From Verrucomicrobiota bacterium (lineage in GTDB: Bacteria > Verrucomicrobiota > Verrucomicrobiia > Limisphaerales > UBA1319), in the NCBI GenBank assembly GCA_022709905.1, contig JAKLHY010000069.1, forward strand, positions 1 through 39,255: a DNA stretch of 39,255 bases, given 5' to 3'. The first letter of the stretch is position 1, and each line of letters opens with the position of its first letter. Positions 31,809-39,255 of this stretch are shown piece after piece. The notes under the pieces were generated by a model. The model was not told the DNA's origin. It saw nothing but the letters and a program-made list of their open reading frames with translations, and did no database searches. Both the position numbers and the translations under genes were made by a program.

Positions 31809-33008
31809 ATGAAAAAAAGGCGGATGAGGTCTGGATGGATCATTTTCGCAATCATCGCAATTGGAATTCTGATTGGTGGTGGTTGCTGGGTTGTATTTGC
31901 GGGAAGGGCGAAGCCTATTCCGCCGGAGAAGCTGGCCAAGGTAGAGCGGGGCGACATTGCGCGATCGGTCGTTGCGATTGGCAAGATTGAACCGTTATCG
32001 AAAGTCGAGGTGAAATCCAAGGCGAATGGGATTCTGAAGGTTTTGAGGGTTGATGAGGGAGACACGGTTGTGGAAGGGCAGGTTCTGGCGGAATTGGACA
32101 AGGAGAACCTGGAGGCGCAGGTCCGGGAGGCTGAGGCAACGCTGAAAGGGGAAGAGGCCAATCTGCAGGCCGCAATGACGGTAGAAGTGAAGGCGCGGAT
32201 TGAGGCCGCCGGTCCTGAACTTGAGTTTGCGCGGCGCGATCACGCGCGAATGATGTCGCTCTTTGCCCAGAAGATTGCCTCCCAGCAGCAGTTGGATGAT
32301 GCGGAACGGGCTTTTGAGATCGCGCGAAATCGCCGAGAACTGCAAGAGGCGGCGGTATCGAGCGCGGTGGCGTTGATCGAGCAGGCTCGGGCGAGGGTGG
32401 CGGCGGCGAAAGCGGCGCTGGACCGGGCTGAGGAAAACCTGCGGTACGCCACCCTACGAGCCCCGATCACTGGAATTGTGCTGACCCGGAACACTGAAGT
32501 AGGAGACGCCGTCTCTTCGATTCTTAATCTGGGAAGTGCCGCGACCCTGATCATGACGTTAGGGGACGTGAGCAGCGTTTTTATCAAGGGCGACGTGGAT
32601 GAAGCGGACATTGGAAAAATCCAAGTCGGACTACCGGTTCGAACCCGGGTTGAGTCGTTTCGGAACGAGGTTTTTCAGGGAACCATTCAACGTTTGTCAC
32701 CGATGGGGAGGCAGCAGAACAATGTGACGACCTTTGAAGTTCGCGTATCGATCAGCAACACCGAAGGCAAACTGCGCGTGAACATGACTGCCAATGCGGA
32801 AATTGTCCTGGAAGAGCGGAAGCGGGTGCTCCTGATTCCTGAGTCGGCTTTGATTTACGAACCGGATCGGACAACGTGGGTCCAGAGGCACGATGCCACC
32901 AACCAGACAGGGTGGCGGAAGATTCCCATTAAGACTGGAATTGCCAATGGGCAGCGTTGCGAGATTATCGAAGGTCTTAGCGATGGAGACCGGGTTGTAT
33001 TACCGTGA
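31809..33008 (+). CDS. HlyD/MacA-like periplasmic adaptor protein
   Basis: A 399-residue membrane-fusion protein from the ATG at 31809. A GTG at 31779 and an ATG at 31782 lie upstream in frame but give an N-terminus unlike the family. One N-terminal membrane segment (about 10-30, WIIFAIIAIGILIGGGCWVV) anchors it. The lipoyl halves are around VEVKSKANGILKVLRVDEGDTV and LRAPITGIVLTRNTEVGDAV, with a long helical hairpin between them (AREAEATLK-type heptads, about 95-210). A beta-barrel and membrane-proximal domain follow. It couples an inner-membrane pump to the outer membrane. The stop overlaps the next start (GTGA), so it is coupled to the first permease. Confidence 0.88.
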   Translation: MKKRRMRSGWIIFAIIAIGILIGGGCWVVFAGRAKPIPPEKLAKVERGDIARSVVAIGKIEPLSKVEVKSKANGILKVLRVDEGDTVVEGQVLAELDKENLEAQVREAEATLKGEEANLQAAMTVEVKARIEAAGPELEFARRDHARMMSLFAQKIASQQQLDDAERAFEIARNRRELQEAAVSSAVALIEQARARVAAAKAALDRAEENLRYATLRAPITGIVLTRNTEVGDAVSSILNLGSAATLIMTLGDVSSVFIKGDVDEADIGKIQVGLPVRTRVESFRNEVFQGTIQRLSPMGRQQNNVTTFEVRVSISNTEGKLRVNMTANAEIVLEERKRVLLIPESALIYEPDRTTWVQRHDATNQTGWRKIPIKTGIANGQRCEIIEGLSDGDRVVLP

Positions 33009-34258
33009 TTTTTCTGAGAGACATCCTTCTCAATACAATTGCCAACCTTTGGGCGCATAAGCTGCGTGCCCTGCTGACGATGTTTGGCATTTCCTGGGGG
33101 GTGGCGTCGATCATTTTCATGATGGCGGTTGGCGATGGTTTCAAGGCCGGTTATCGCAACATGCTTTACGCCTTGGGAACGGACATCGTTATCGTATGGG
33201 GAGGCCGGACGACACGCCAGGCGGGAGATCAGCGGGCCGGACGCGACATCAGGCTCAGTTACGAGGATGTGCTGGCGATACAAAAGGAATGCTATCTTGT
33301 TGAGAAGGCGACTCCGGAATTGGCCCGGTCTCTGCAGATTCGGAGCGCGTTTAATGCCGGGCTCTTTTCCTCGCACGGTATCTCGCCGGAGTATCAGCAG
33401 ATACGATCGATGAAATTGGCTGCGGGAAGGCTGATTACTGTGGGGGATTACAGTGAAGAACGCGCGGTATGCATCCTGGGAGAGGACGTATGGAAACAGC
33501 TCTTTGCGAGCCGTCCTGCTGTGGGCGTGCAAGTGTATATCCTGAACGTGCCTTTTACCGTGGTGGGTGTTCTGGCGAAGAAGGACCAAAACAATTCCTA
33601 CAATGGCCTTGATGGCACCAAAGTGATCCTCCCATACACGACCATGGCCAGGTATTTCCCCGATCCCCGGCCCTTTATTGGCCGCGGCCACTTGGACAAC
33701 ATCATTTTCATGCCCCGTTCGGCGGACGAGCATGCGAAGGCGGTGCGCCAAGTCAGAACGGCCCTAGGTCGGCGGCATGGCTTCACTTCCGACGATGAGG
33801 GCGCCCTTTGGATCTGGGACACCGTCGAAACGGCGCGCACGGTCAGCCAGGTTTATGATTCCATGCAGATGTTCCTGGCTTTTGTGGCTGTCATTACGCT
33901 GGCGCTTGGAGGTATTGGCGTGATGAACATCATGCTGATTTCGGTGGCCGAACGAACCCGCGAGATCGGAGTGAAACGGGCCGTGGGTGCCAAATCGCGC
34001 CGCATCCTCACCGAGTTTTTTGTCGAATCGGTTGTCCTCACGATTTTGAGCGGTCTATCCGGGCTGATTTTTGCGGGAGTGGTGACGAGTTTGGTCAACC
34101 GACTTCCTTTGCCGACCTTGTTCGCGGGATTGCCGGTCACGCGCGCGACGGCGGGGATGGCCTTTGTTTCGCTGGTATTGGTGGGAATCCTCTCAGCGGT
34201 CTATCCCGCTTATCGCGCCGCGCGTATGAACCCTGTTGAGGCCTTGCGATGCGAATAA
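33005..34258 (+). CDS. MacB/FtsX-type ABC transporter permease 1
   Basis: A 417-residue protein with the FtsX layout: a first membrane segment near residues 20-45 (ALLTMFGISWGVASIIFMM), a periplasmic MacB_PCD-type domain of about 200 residues, then three membrane segments in the C-terminal FtsX domain (LGGIGVMNIMLISVAERTREIG, then ILSGLSGLIFAGVV, and LVGILSAVYPAYRAARM-NPVEALR). The closing P-VEALR motif is typical. No ATP-binding cassette is fused or adjacent. It starts at a GTG inside the adaptor stop codon. Together with the second permease and the adaptor it should form a tripartite pump of unknown cargo. Confidence 0.88.
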   Translation: MIFLRDILLNTIANLWAHKLRALLTMFGISWGVASIIFMMAVGDGFKAGYRNMLYALGTDIVIVWGGRTTRQAGDQRAGRDIRLSYEDVLAIQKECYLVEKATPELARSLQIRSAFNAGLFSSHGISPEYQQIRSMKLAAGRLITVGDYSEERAVCILGEDVWKQLFASRPAVGVQVYILNVPFTVVGVLAKKDQNNSYNGLDGTKVILPYTTMARYFPDPRPFIGRGHLDNIIFMPRSADEHAKAVRQVRTALGRRHGFTSDDEGALWIWDTVETARTVSQVYDSMQMFLAFVAVITLALGGIGVMNIMLISVAERTREIGVKRAVGAKSRRILTEFFVESVVLTILSGLSGLIFAGVVTSLVNRLPLPTLFAGLPVTRATAGMAFVSLVLVGILSAVYPAYRAARMNPVEALRCE

Positions 34259-35508
34259 TGGGATTTGTGGTCTGGGAGGCGTTGCGCGCGCTGAGACATT
34301 ACCGGCTCCGGGCTGGGTTAACGATGTTGAGCATTGTCTGGGGGGTAGCGTCCTTGATGCTTCTGCTATCCTACGGGCGGGGGTTCGAGCGCGCTTTGAC
34401 CCAGGCTTTCCTGCAAATTGGAAAGGACTTGATTGTGGTCTTTCCAGGACAAACCAGCATGCAGGCTGGAGGCGAACGTTCCGGACGTCATATCCCATTG
34501 GAGTTGAGTGATGTCACCGCCATACTTGAGGGAGTGCCAACCGTGGAGGCTGCCTCGCCCGAGGCCCGTCGGTTCTTACCGCTGAACTTTGGCTACCGCA
34601 CACGGGACTACAGCGTCAGCGGGGTCCACGCCTGTTTTGAACGTATCCGCAGCATGGTGCTGTCGGAAGGACGCTTTCTGTCCGAGGAAGATGTCCTGCA
34701 CCGGCGGCGAGTGGTTGTAATTGGGGCTCAATTGAAGCATGAAATGTACAGCGGCATCCCGGCCTTGGGCACCGAGCTTAAAATCCAGGGAGTCAGCTTT
34801 ACGGTGATTGGCATACTCAAGAAGAAAACTCAGATCACCAACTACGAAATGCCCGATGATGTCACCGCGTTTATTCCCTTCACCACCTTCTCCTCCCTAA
34901 TCAACGTTCGCTATCTCAATGACATTGTTTTGCTCCCAGCCAACAATTGCTTTCGCGATCGCATCGTCGCCGATGTCCGGGCCGCCCTCGCCCGAAAACA
35001 CTATTTCAATGCGAAAGACGAACGAGCCGTTAGCATTGTTGACTGGAATGAATTTCTAGGCCTGGTCAGCAATCTGAGCCTGGGCTTGAAGATTCTTTTA
35101 ACGATCATCGGCACTTTGACGTTGAGCATCGGGGCTGTCGGTGTGATGAACATCATGCTGGTTTCGGTGACCGAAAGAACTCGGGAAATCGGTGTTCTGA
35201 AAGCCTTGGGTGCCCGCCGAAATCATGTTCTGGGACAGATCTTGATGGAAAGCCTGTGTGTCACTCTCACCGGTGGTGTGATTGGATTCCTGTTAGCGGT
35301 TTTGTTAACCAAGGTGATTGGGACACTGCCGCTTTTAGGCCCGATTTTTCAAGACACGTCAGGTCAGGGCGATATTGCACTTGCGGTGTCGTGGTCCGCT
35401 TTGGCTGTGGCCGGTTCTGTGCTGACCGTGGTAGGATTAATTGCCGGCTTTGTGCCTGCGCTCCGTGCGTCTCGTCTTGAACCGGCATTGGCTATTCGCA
35501 AGGAATAG
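34249..35508 (+). CDS. MacB/FtsX-type ABC transporter permease 2
   Basis: A 419-residue paralogue of the preceding permease, overlapping it by ten bases. It has the same layout: first membrane segment (MLSIVWGVASLMLLLS), periplasmic domain with SGVHACFERIRSMVLSEGRFL, and C-terminal FtsX domain with GAVGVMNIMLVSVTERTREIG and a final RASRLEPALAIRKE block. An ATG at 34258 is an alternative start. Two different half-permeases in tandem suggest a heterodimeric transporter. The ATPase must be encoded elsewhere. No downstream terminator was seen in the 86 bp before the regulator gene. Confidence 0.87.
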   Translation: MRIMGFVVWEALRALRHYRLRAGLTMLSIVWGVASLMLLLSYGRGFERALTQAFLQIGKDLIVVFPGQTSMQAGGERSGRHIPLELSDVTAILEGVPTVEAASPEARRFLPLNFGYRTRDYSVSGVHACFERIRSMVLSEGRFLSEEDVLHRRRVVVIGAQLKHEMYSGIPALGTELKIQGVSFTVIGILKKKTQITNYEMPDDVTAFIPFTTFSSLINVRYLNDIVLLPANNCFRDRIVADVRAALARKHYFNAKDERAVSIVDWNEFLGLVSNLSLGLKILLTIIGTLTLSIGAVGVMNIMLVSVTERTREIGVLKALGARRNHVLGQILMESLCVTLTGGVIGFLLAVLLTKVIGTLPLLGPIFQDTSGQGDIALAVSWSALAVAGSVLTVVGLIAGFVPALRASRLEPALAIRKE

Positions 35509-35555
35509 CGTGATTCAGACCATCCCTCTCGTTCGACCTCAATCAAATTTCGCAT

Positions 35556-35570
35556 TGCAAACGCGTTGCA
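35556..35570. promoter_or_regulatory. TGCAA-N5-TTGCA dyad upstream of the sigma-54 activator
   Basis: The palindromic TGCAAACGCGTTGCA has a central ACGCG. It lies 25 bp before the ATG of the regulator and could be an operator, perhaps for autoregulation. Arms are short and the call is tentative. Confidence 0.25.
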
Positions 35571-35594
35571 TCTGTGCTTAATTAGGACTGAGTT

Positions 35595-36953
35595 ATGGTT
35601 GTATCCGTTTTGAACGATGGTCAGACGCAAGTGATCGAGAGTCGTCTGGGTGCGTTAGGGTTTCACACGCAGCGGTTCACTCCAAATTCAATTCGTGAGT
35701 TAAGTCATGGTTCGGCGGAGCAGATTTATTTGGTATCGTTTGCCACGATGGAATCGCCCGAATGGCCTCAGTTGCGAGTTCGATTGGCGCAGGCCAATAG
35801 GCATTACATAGTGGTGGGAGAAGGTCTGGGCTCGGCGCAGATCATGAACGCGGCGCGTGACGGAGCTTACGATGTTCTCTTGGTGTCAGACGACAACGAG
35901 CGTTGGCGTGAGTCGATCAGGAAAGTGATAGATTCGCAGACTCTCTGGCTGCAGCTCTATGGGGGAATGCCCTTACTTTCACAGGACGCGTTAATTGGAG
36001 TATCTCCGGCCATGAAATCGCTGCGGCAGGCGATTGAGCGTCTGGGACCGACGAGTGCGACGGTATTGTTGCTGGGGGAATCGGGCGTGGGCAAGGAGAG
36101 GGTTGCCAATGCATTGCACAAGGCGGCTGGACGAGGATCTTTTGTTGCGGTCAATTGTGCGGCCATTCCGAAGGAACTCATGGAAGCGGAGCTTTTCGGG
36201 GCGGAAAAGGGGGCGTATACGGGAGCCTCAAAGACCCGGGCTGGATTGGTGGAAGATGCGGCCGGAGGGACACTTTTCTTGGATGAGATTGGGGAGATGG
36301 ATGTGCGTTTGCAGCCCAAACTGCTGCGGTTTCTTGAGACGCGTCTCGTACGGCGTGTGGGGGGCAATGCCGAAATCCCGGTGGAGGTCAGACTGATTTC
36401 TGCGACGAACAGCAATCTGGAATCAGAGATTGCGGCGGGCAAGTTCCGGGCGGATCTTTATTATCGGTTATCGGAAGTGACCTTGAGAATTCCCCCGTTG
36501 AGGACACGGGTGGAAGACATTCCACAATTCGCGATGTCTTTCCTTCAATCCTCGAGTGAACGTTTCGGCAAGAACTTCGAGAGTCTGGAACCGGAACTCG
36601 TGAAGAAACTGCAGGAATACGATTGGCCGGGTAACGTGCGCGAGCTCAAGAACACTATCGATCGAATGGTTGTGCTTTATGACGGTCCGGTATTAAGAAC
36701 GGCGTGGTGGGATCCTCCACAAAAGAGCGCATTGTTTGGCGGGCTGCAATCTGTCGCGTCACCGGGCCGGCTTCATTCGCCGAATTCGGAACCGGATCCG
36801 TTTTCTTCGCATGCGAGCCCGAATCGTCGTCAGAGGCTGGCGCAGGCCAAACGGCTTTTGGAGGAGAGCGGAAACGACTTGACCTGGGTGGCGGCGCAAC
36901 TGGGAATCCACCCGACGACACTATATCGCTGGCGAAAAGCCAACAAAGTCTAA
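35595..36953 (+). CDS. Sigma-54-dependent transcriptional activator with degenerate receiver-like domain
   Basis: A 452-residue enhancer-binding protein. Its central AAA+ domain has Walker A GESGVGKE (161-168), the sigma-54-contacting loop GAYTGA (206-211, usual form GAFTGA), Walker B GGTLFLDE (223-230) and YDWPGNVREL. A C-terminal Fis-type helix-turn-helix covers about 415-450 (WVAAQLGIHPTTLYRWRK). The first 115 residues have the length and secondary structure of a response-regulator receiver, but the expected phospho-Asp and the conserved Lys appear to be missing (YLVSFATME; DVLLVSDD). It may respond to a ligand or protein partner rather than phosphorylation. It has AGGA eight bases before its ATG. 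Target genes may include the polysaccharide-export genes opposite, but this is not shown. Confidence 0.9.
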   Translation: MVVSVLNDGQTQVIESRLGALGFHTQRFTPNSIRELSHGSAEQIYLVSFATMESPEWPQLRVRLAQANRHYIVVGEGLGSAQIMNAARDGAYDVLLVSDDNERWRESIRKVIDSQTLWLQLYGGMPLLSQDALIGVSPAMKSLRQAIERLGPTSATVLLLGESGVGKERVANALHKAAGRGSFVAVNCAAIPKELMEAELFGAEKGAYTGASKTRAGLVEDAAGGTLFLDEIGEMDVRLQPKLLRFLETRLVRRVGGNAEIPVEVRLISATNSNLESEIAAGKFRADLYYRLSEVTLRIPPLRTRVEDIPQFAMSFLQSSSERFGKNFESLEPELVKKLQEYDWPGNVRELKNTIDRMVVLYDGPVLRTAWWDPPQKSALFGGLQSVASPGRLHSPNSEPDPFSSHASPNRRQRLAQAKRLLEESGNDLTWVAAQLGIHPTTLYRWRKANKV

Positions 36954-38020
36954 TTCACCGGCACCGAAGGAGACACTGGCGCGGCCGAAGCGTCGACTGT
37001 TCTCGCGCCCGCGTTGGCCGCAACGGTTCGAACAAACGTTTCAACCGCGTAGGTGGCATATCGATCCAGAAAGCTCCACGGAGAGACTGGGACATAGACA
37101 ATATCGCGGGGTTCCAACAGGATATCGGTCGCCTTACCTCGCAGGATGTCCCGGTAATTGACGACCGCGATCCGAGGCTTGCTCAAGGAACCCCGGACAA
37201 TGGCGACATGGGATTGGTAAGCACCGGGAACTGTTCCTCCGACACTGGAGATCGCTGCCACGAGCGTCATTAGATCGGAGCACGGAACGGGTGAGGGTCG
37301 GGTCACCGCTCCCAGAACATAGACCTCGCGCGCCGATGACGACGGAACATAGACAAAGTCGTCCGGCTGCAGGTAAATATTTTGCGAGATATTGCCCTCG
37401 TGCATGAGTTGATAGAAATCAATCGGCATCAGGCGGCCCTGCCGGATGATGAAACTGTGACGCAAATCGGCGAGACTCTCCACGGATCCGGTGGAACTCA
37501 TGGCTGCGATGCCGCCGGCGCGAGAGAGCAGTTCGAGCAAGGTCATGGGGGTGCTCATGCTATACAGCCCTGGCGTTGCCAATCGTCCCAAGGCCCACAC
37601 GCGTTTACTCTGAACATTCTGCAGGGAAATGGATATCTGACCGCTGTCCTTGACAAACACGGCCAACTCGCGTTCCAGCAGGGCTTTTGTTTCCGCCAGC
37701 GTCAATCCCCACACATCGAGTCCACGGAGCAGATAGAAGTAAATCTTGCCGTCAGGCCCGACGACGACAGGCTGGCGATACACCTCAGCGCCGAGAATCT
37801 CAACGTCGATGGCGTCTCCGGGTCCCAGGGTGAACAAGTTGGTGGGCGTCTTCAGCCAGGATGGATCAAATGGATTGCTGATGCTGACCTCGGTCATGTT
37901 CGTCAAAGGCACAGCCGAGGTATCCCGAGGGTTGAAACGGGGTCCTTTGGTCTGGCATCCCGACAGAACAATCAAGCCTGTCGCGCTCAACACTAGTATT
38001 GTTCTTTGAATGGATTTCAT
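36950..38020 (-). CDS. Polysaccharide export lipoprotein (Wza/OPX-like), second gene of the pair
   Basis: A 356-residue lipoprotein from the ATG at 38020, one base after the stop of the upstream gene. The signal ends in IVLSGC, a good lipobox. The Poly_export domain begins with FTLGPGDAIDVEILGAEVYRQPVVVGPDG, followed by SLBB-type repeats (KRVWALGRLATPGLYSMSTPMTLLELLSRAGG, REVYVLGAVTRPSPVP). Such proteins build the outer-membrane channel for capsule or exopolysaccharide. The last 70 residues could form the amphipathic helix that spans the outer membrane in Wza. Its 3' end overlaps that of the convergent sigma-54 activator by four bases. Confidence 0.88.
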   Translation of the reverse strand: MKSIQRTILVLSATGLIVLSGCQTKGPRFNPRDTSAVPLTNMTEVSISNPFDPSWLKTPTNLFTLGPGDAIDVEILGAEVYRQPVVVGPDGKIYFYLLRGLDVWGLTLAETKALLERELAVFVKDSGQISISLQNVQSKRVWALGRLATPGLYSMSTPMTLLELLSRAGGIAAMSSTGSVESLADLRHSFIIRQGRLMPIDFYQLMHEGNISQNIYLQPDDFVYVPSSSAREVYVLGAVTRPSPVPCSDLMTLVAAISSVGGTVPGAYQSHVAIVRGSLSKPRIAVVNYRDILRGKATDILLEPRDIVYVPVSPWSFLDRYATYAVETFVRTVAANAGARTVDASAAPVSPSVPVN

Positions 38021-38021
38021 A

Positions 38022-39080
38022 CTATTTGATAAGTGGATCGTCAATCAATCGGATGTTTTCTCCCGTCCACGTGACCAACATGGCATTCAAGTAAGCGCGC
38101 GCAGCCAAATCCATTAACTCCAGGGCTTTGGACCACGGTCTCTGGCTGATGTAGACAATATCCTTGGGTTCGAGTTGAAAATCGGTGACTTGGCCGGCCA
38201 GGACCGCTGCCGTGTCCAGAACAAACGTTTTCGGTTGGTTGAAAGATCCCCGCACTACGAGAACCCGGCTTCGATACGCCCTAGGCGTGAATCCACCCCG
38301 TGAGGTGATAGCCTTGATGGCGGACATTTGAGGTGAAATCGGGACAGGTCCTGGCGAAGCCACCTCTCCCAGGACGTAAATCGCATTATCAAGGGTTGAG
38401 GGGAAATAGAGATAATCCTCAGGTTCGAGGAATACGTTCTGTGATAAATCACCCTGAAGGAATAGCCGTTCGAAATCCACCGGTAAACGCTTGCCATCGC
38501 GGAGCACAAAACTTCGAGGCAAGTCCGCAAGTTCAACGGTGCCGCTTTGCAGAAAGCCGGCTTCCAATCCTTGTGCTTGAGCGACGGCTTCGATAACCGT
38601 TAAAGGGCGATCCAGGTAATACACGCCTTTGTTAACGACCTTGCCAAGAAGATAGATCTTTTTGCTTCGGATGGCCTGGGGAACAATGATCGTTCGGGGC
38701 GCGCGATAATACTTGGAAAGTTCCTCATCGAATTTGGCGCGCAGCTCGTCCACGGTGAGCCCGGTCGCCAAGATATTCATGGCCTGGAGATAACTCACGC
38801 GGCCATCCGGTCCTACAACCACCTGGGGTCTGGTTAAGTCCGGATATCCAAATAGACTGAAAGCCAGGATATCTCCAGGGCCTAGAGTCAGGTGTTTCTG
38901 CCAGGCGCCGCGGGTGGGGGCGTTTACACCCGAAAAGACCTGCAGGGAGTTGGTTGACCCGGCATTTTCCGGCAGTGTGGTGTCCTGGGCCAGACTTTCG
39001 ATCATGCTCAAGCACAGCGCTATCAACACCGGCAGCCAGCCTTTTCGACGGAATCCTGAGCGAATCCAAAAGAAGTGCAT
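38022..39080 (-). CDS. Polysaccharide export protein (Wza/OPX-like), first gene of the pair
   Basis: A 352-residue exported protein from the ATG at 39080. A TTG start upstream is unlikely. The signal peptide (RRKGWLPVLIALCLSMIESLAQ) has no lipobox cysteine, unlike its neighbour. The Poly_export domain is TLGPGDILAFSLFGYPDLTRPQVVVGPDG, and SLBB repeats follow (KKIYLLGKVVNKGVYYLDRPLTVIEAVAQAQGLEAG in part, then NAIYVLGEVASPGPVP). The two tandem proteins share the same layout, so they are paralogues, perhaps forming a mixed channel. The stop is one base from the next start. Confidence 0.88.
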   Translation of the reverse strand: MHFFWIRSGFRRKGWLPVLIALCLSMIESLAQDTTLPENAGSTNSLQVFSGVNAPTRGAWQKHLTLGPGDILAFSLFGYPDLTRPQVVVGPDGRVSYLQAMNILATGLTVDELRAKFDEELSKYYRAPRTIIVPQAIRSKKIYLLGKVVNKGVYYLDRPLTVIEAVAQAQGLEAGFLQSGTVELADLPRSFVLRDGKRLPVDFERLFLQGDLSQNVFLEPEDYLYFPSTLDNAIYVLGEVASPGPVPISPQMSAIKAITSRGGFTPRAYRSRVLVVRGSFNQPKTFVLDTAAVLAGQVTDFQLEPKDIVYISQRPWSKALELMDLAARAYLNAMLVTWTGENIRLIDDPLIK

Positions 39081-39255
39081 AAATGAAATGACTGATTGTT
39101 CACCTTGTCTTCCACAGCATAAGCTAAAAGCAGGGACCAAGCCAGCCTAATTTTGTGAGGCTTTCTTTTTGACGGGCCGACGAATTGCGCCAAAAGTATT
39201 GTTACCCGGAGGGGGGGGCGAGAGAGGGGAAAATGATACGTTGTGCCAAAAGCAA
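39081..39255. other. Upstream region of the polysaccharide-export genes with a repeated motif
   Basis: No gene was seen in the 175 bp to the right end. A 12-base motif TTGYGCCAAAAG occurs twice on the + strand (39185-39196 and 39241-39252), 56 bp apart. On the - strand it reads CTTTTGGCRCAA, upstream of the two export genes. It could be a binding site for an activator. A G-rich run (about 39211-39220) lies between the copies. Confidence 0.35.

Noticed and set aside
39229..39255. Sigma-54 promoter on the - strand (TTTTGGCAC)
   Set aside because: The -24-like TGGCAC is present, but the required GC at the -12 element is missing (ATCAT instead of TTGC).

Overview
The window looks like chromosomal DNA from a member of the Verrucomicrobiota, probably an environmental or soil lineage near Pedosphaera/Limisphaera. 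This is an inference from gene content. Pointers are a secreted thrombospondin-type-3 repeat protein with a verrucomicrobial-style C-terminal domain, an FG-GAP/ASPIC lipoprotein paired with a TPR protein, a twin-arginine deacetylase-like enzyme, several TolB-like propellers, and start codons that often lack a clear Shine-Dalgarno sequence. No rRNA, tRNA, CRISPR array, transposase or phage gene was seen.

Region 1 (1-6.8 kb, + strand): the 3' end of an LD-carboxypeptidase gene, a large secreted protein built from three copies of one module joined by calcium-binding TSP3 repeats, then a translationally coupled pair (FG-GAP/ASPIC lipoprotein and membrane-anchored TPR protein). A 7-bp tandem repeat lies between this region and the next, convergent block.

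Region 2 (6.9-19.6 kb, - strand): a tightly packed ten-gene run read leftward from about 19.55 kb. Its order is TolB-like propeller, small membrane-anchored protein, MBOAT acyltransferase, AlgJ/AlgX-like SGNH protein, Na+/solute symporter, class III aminotransferase, arabinose/fucose isomerase-like protein, FGGY kinase, amidohydrolase and Gfo/Idh oxidoreductase. Gaps are 43 bp or less and four junctions overlap by 4 or 11 bp. It joins an extracytoplasmic O-acyl-transfer module to what looks like uptake and catabolism of an unidentified sugar, polyol or amino-sugar derivative. This is the most interesting system in the window. A divergent + strand TolB-like protein with an N-terminal beta-sandwich, an AraC-type regulator preceded by a structured repeat element, and a convergent secreted deacetylase-like enzyme extend the carbohydrate theme to about 24.1 kb.

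Region 3 (24.2-28.0 kb): an HDOD-domain signalling protein with a recognisable promoter and almost no leader, then on the + strand a small lipoprotein, an FtsB/DivIC-like protein and a von Willebrand factor A protein with a long Pro/Ser/Thr-rich linker.

Region 4 (28.1-31.6 kb, - strand): a sulfur assimilation group, O-acetylhomoserine sulfhydrylase, then a periplasmic sulfate-binding protein, then cysteine synthase. The sulfate transporter permease and ATPase genes are absent.

Region 5 (31.8-39.3 kb): on the + strand a HlyD/MacA-like adaptor, two MacB/FtsX-type permeases without an ATPase gene, and a sigma-54 activator with a degenerate receiver domain. This activator converges on, and overlaps by 4 bp at its 3' end, a two-gene - strand unit for outer-membrane polysaccharide export (Wza/OPX-like) proteins.
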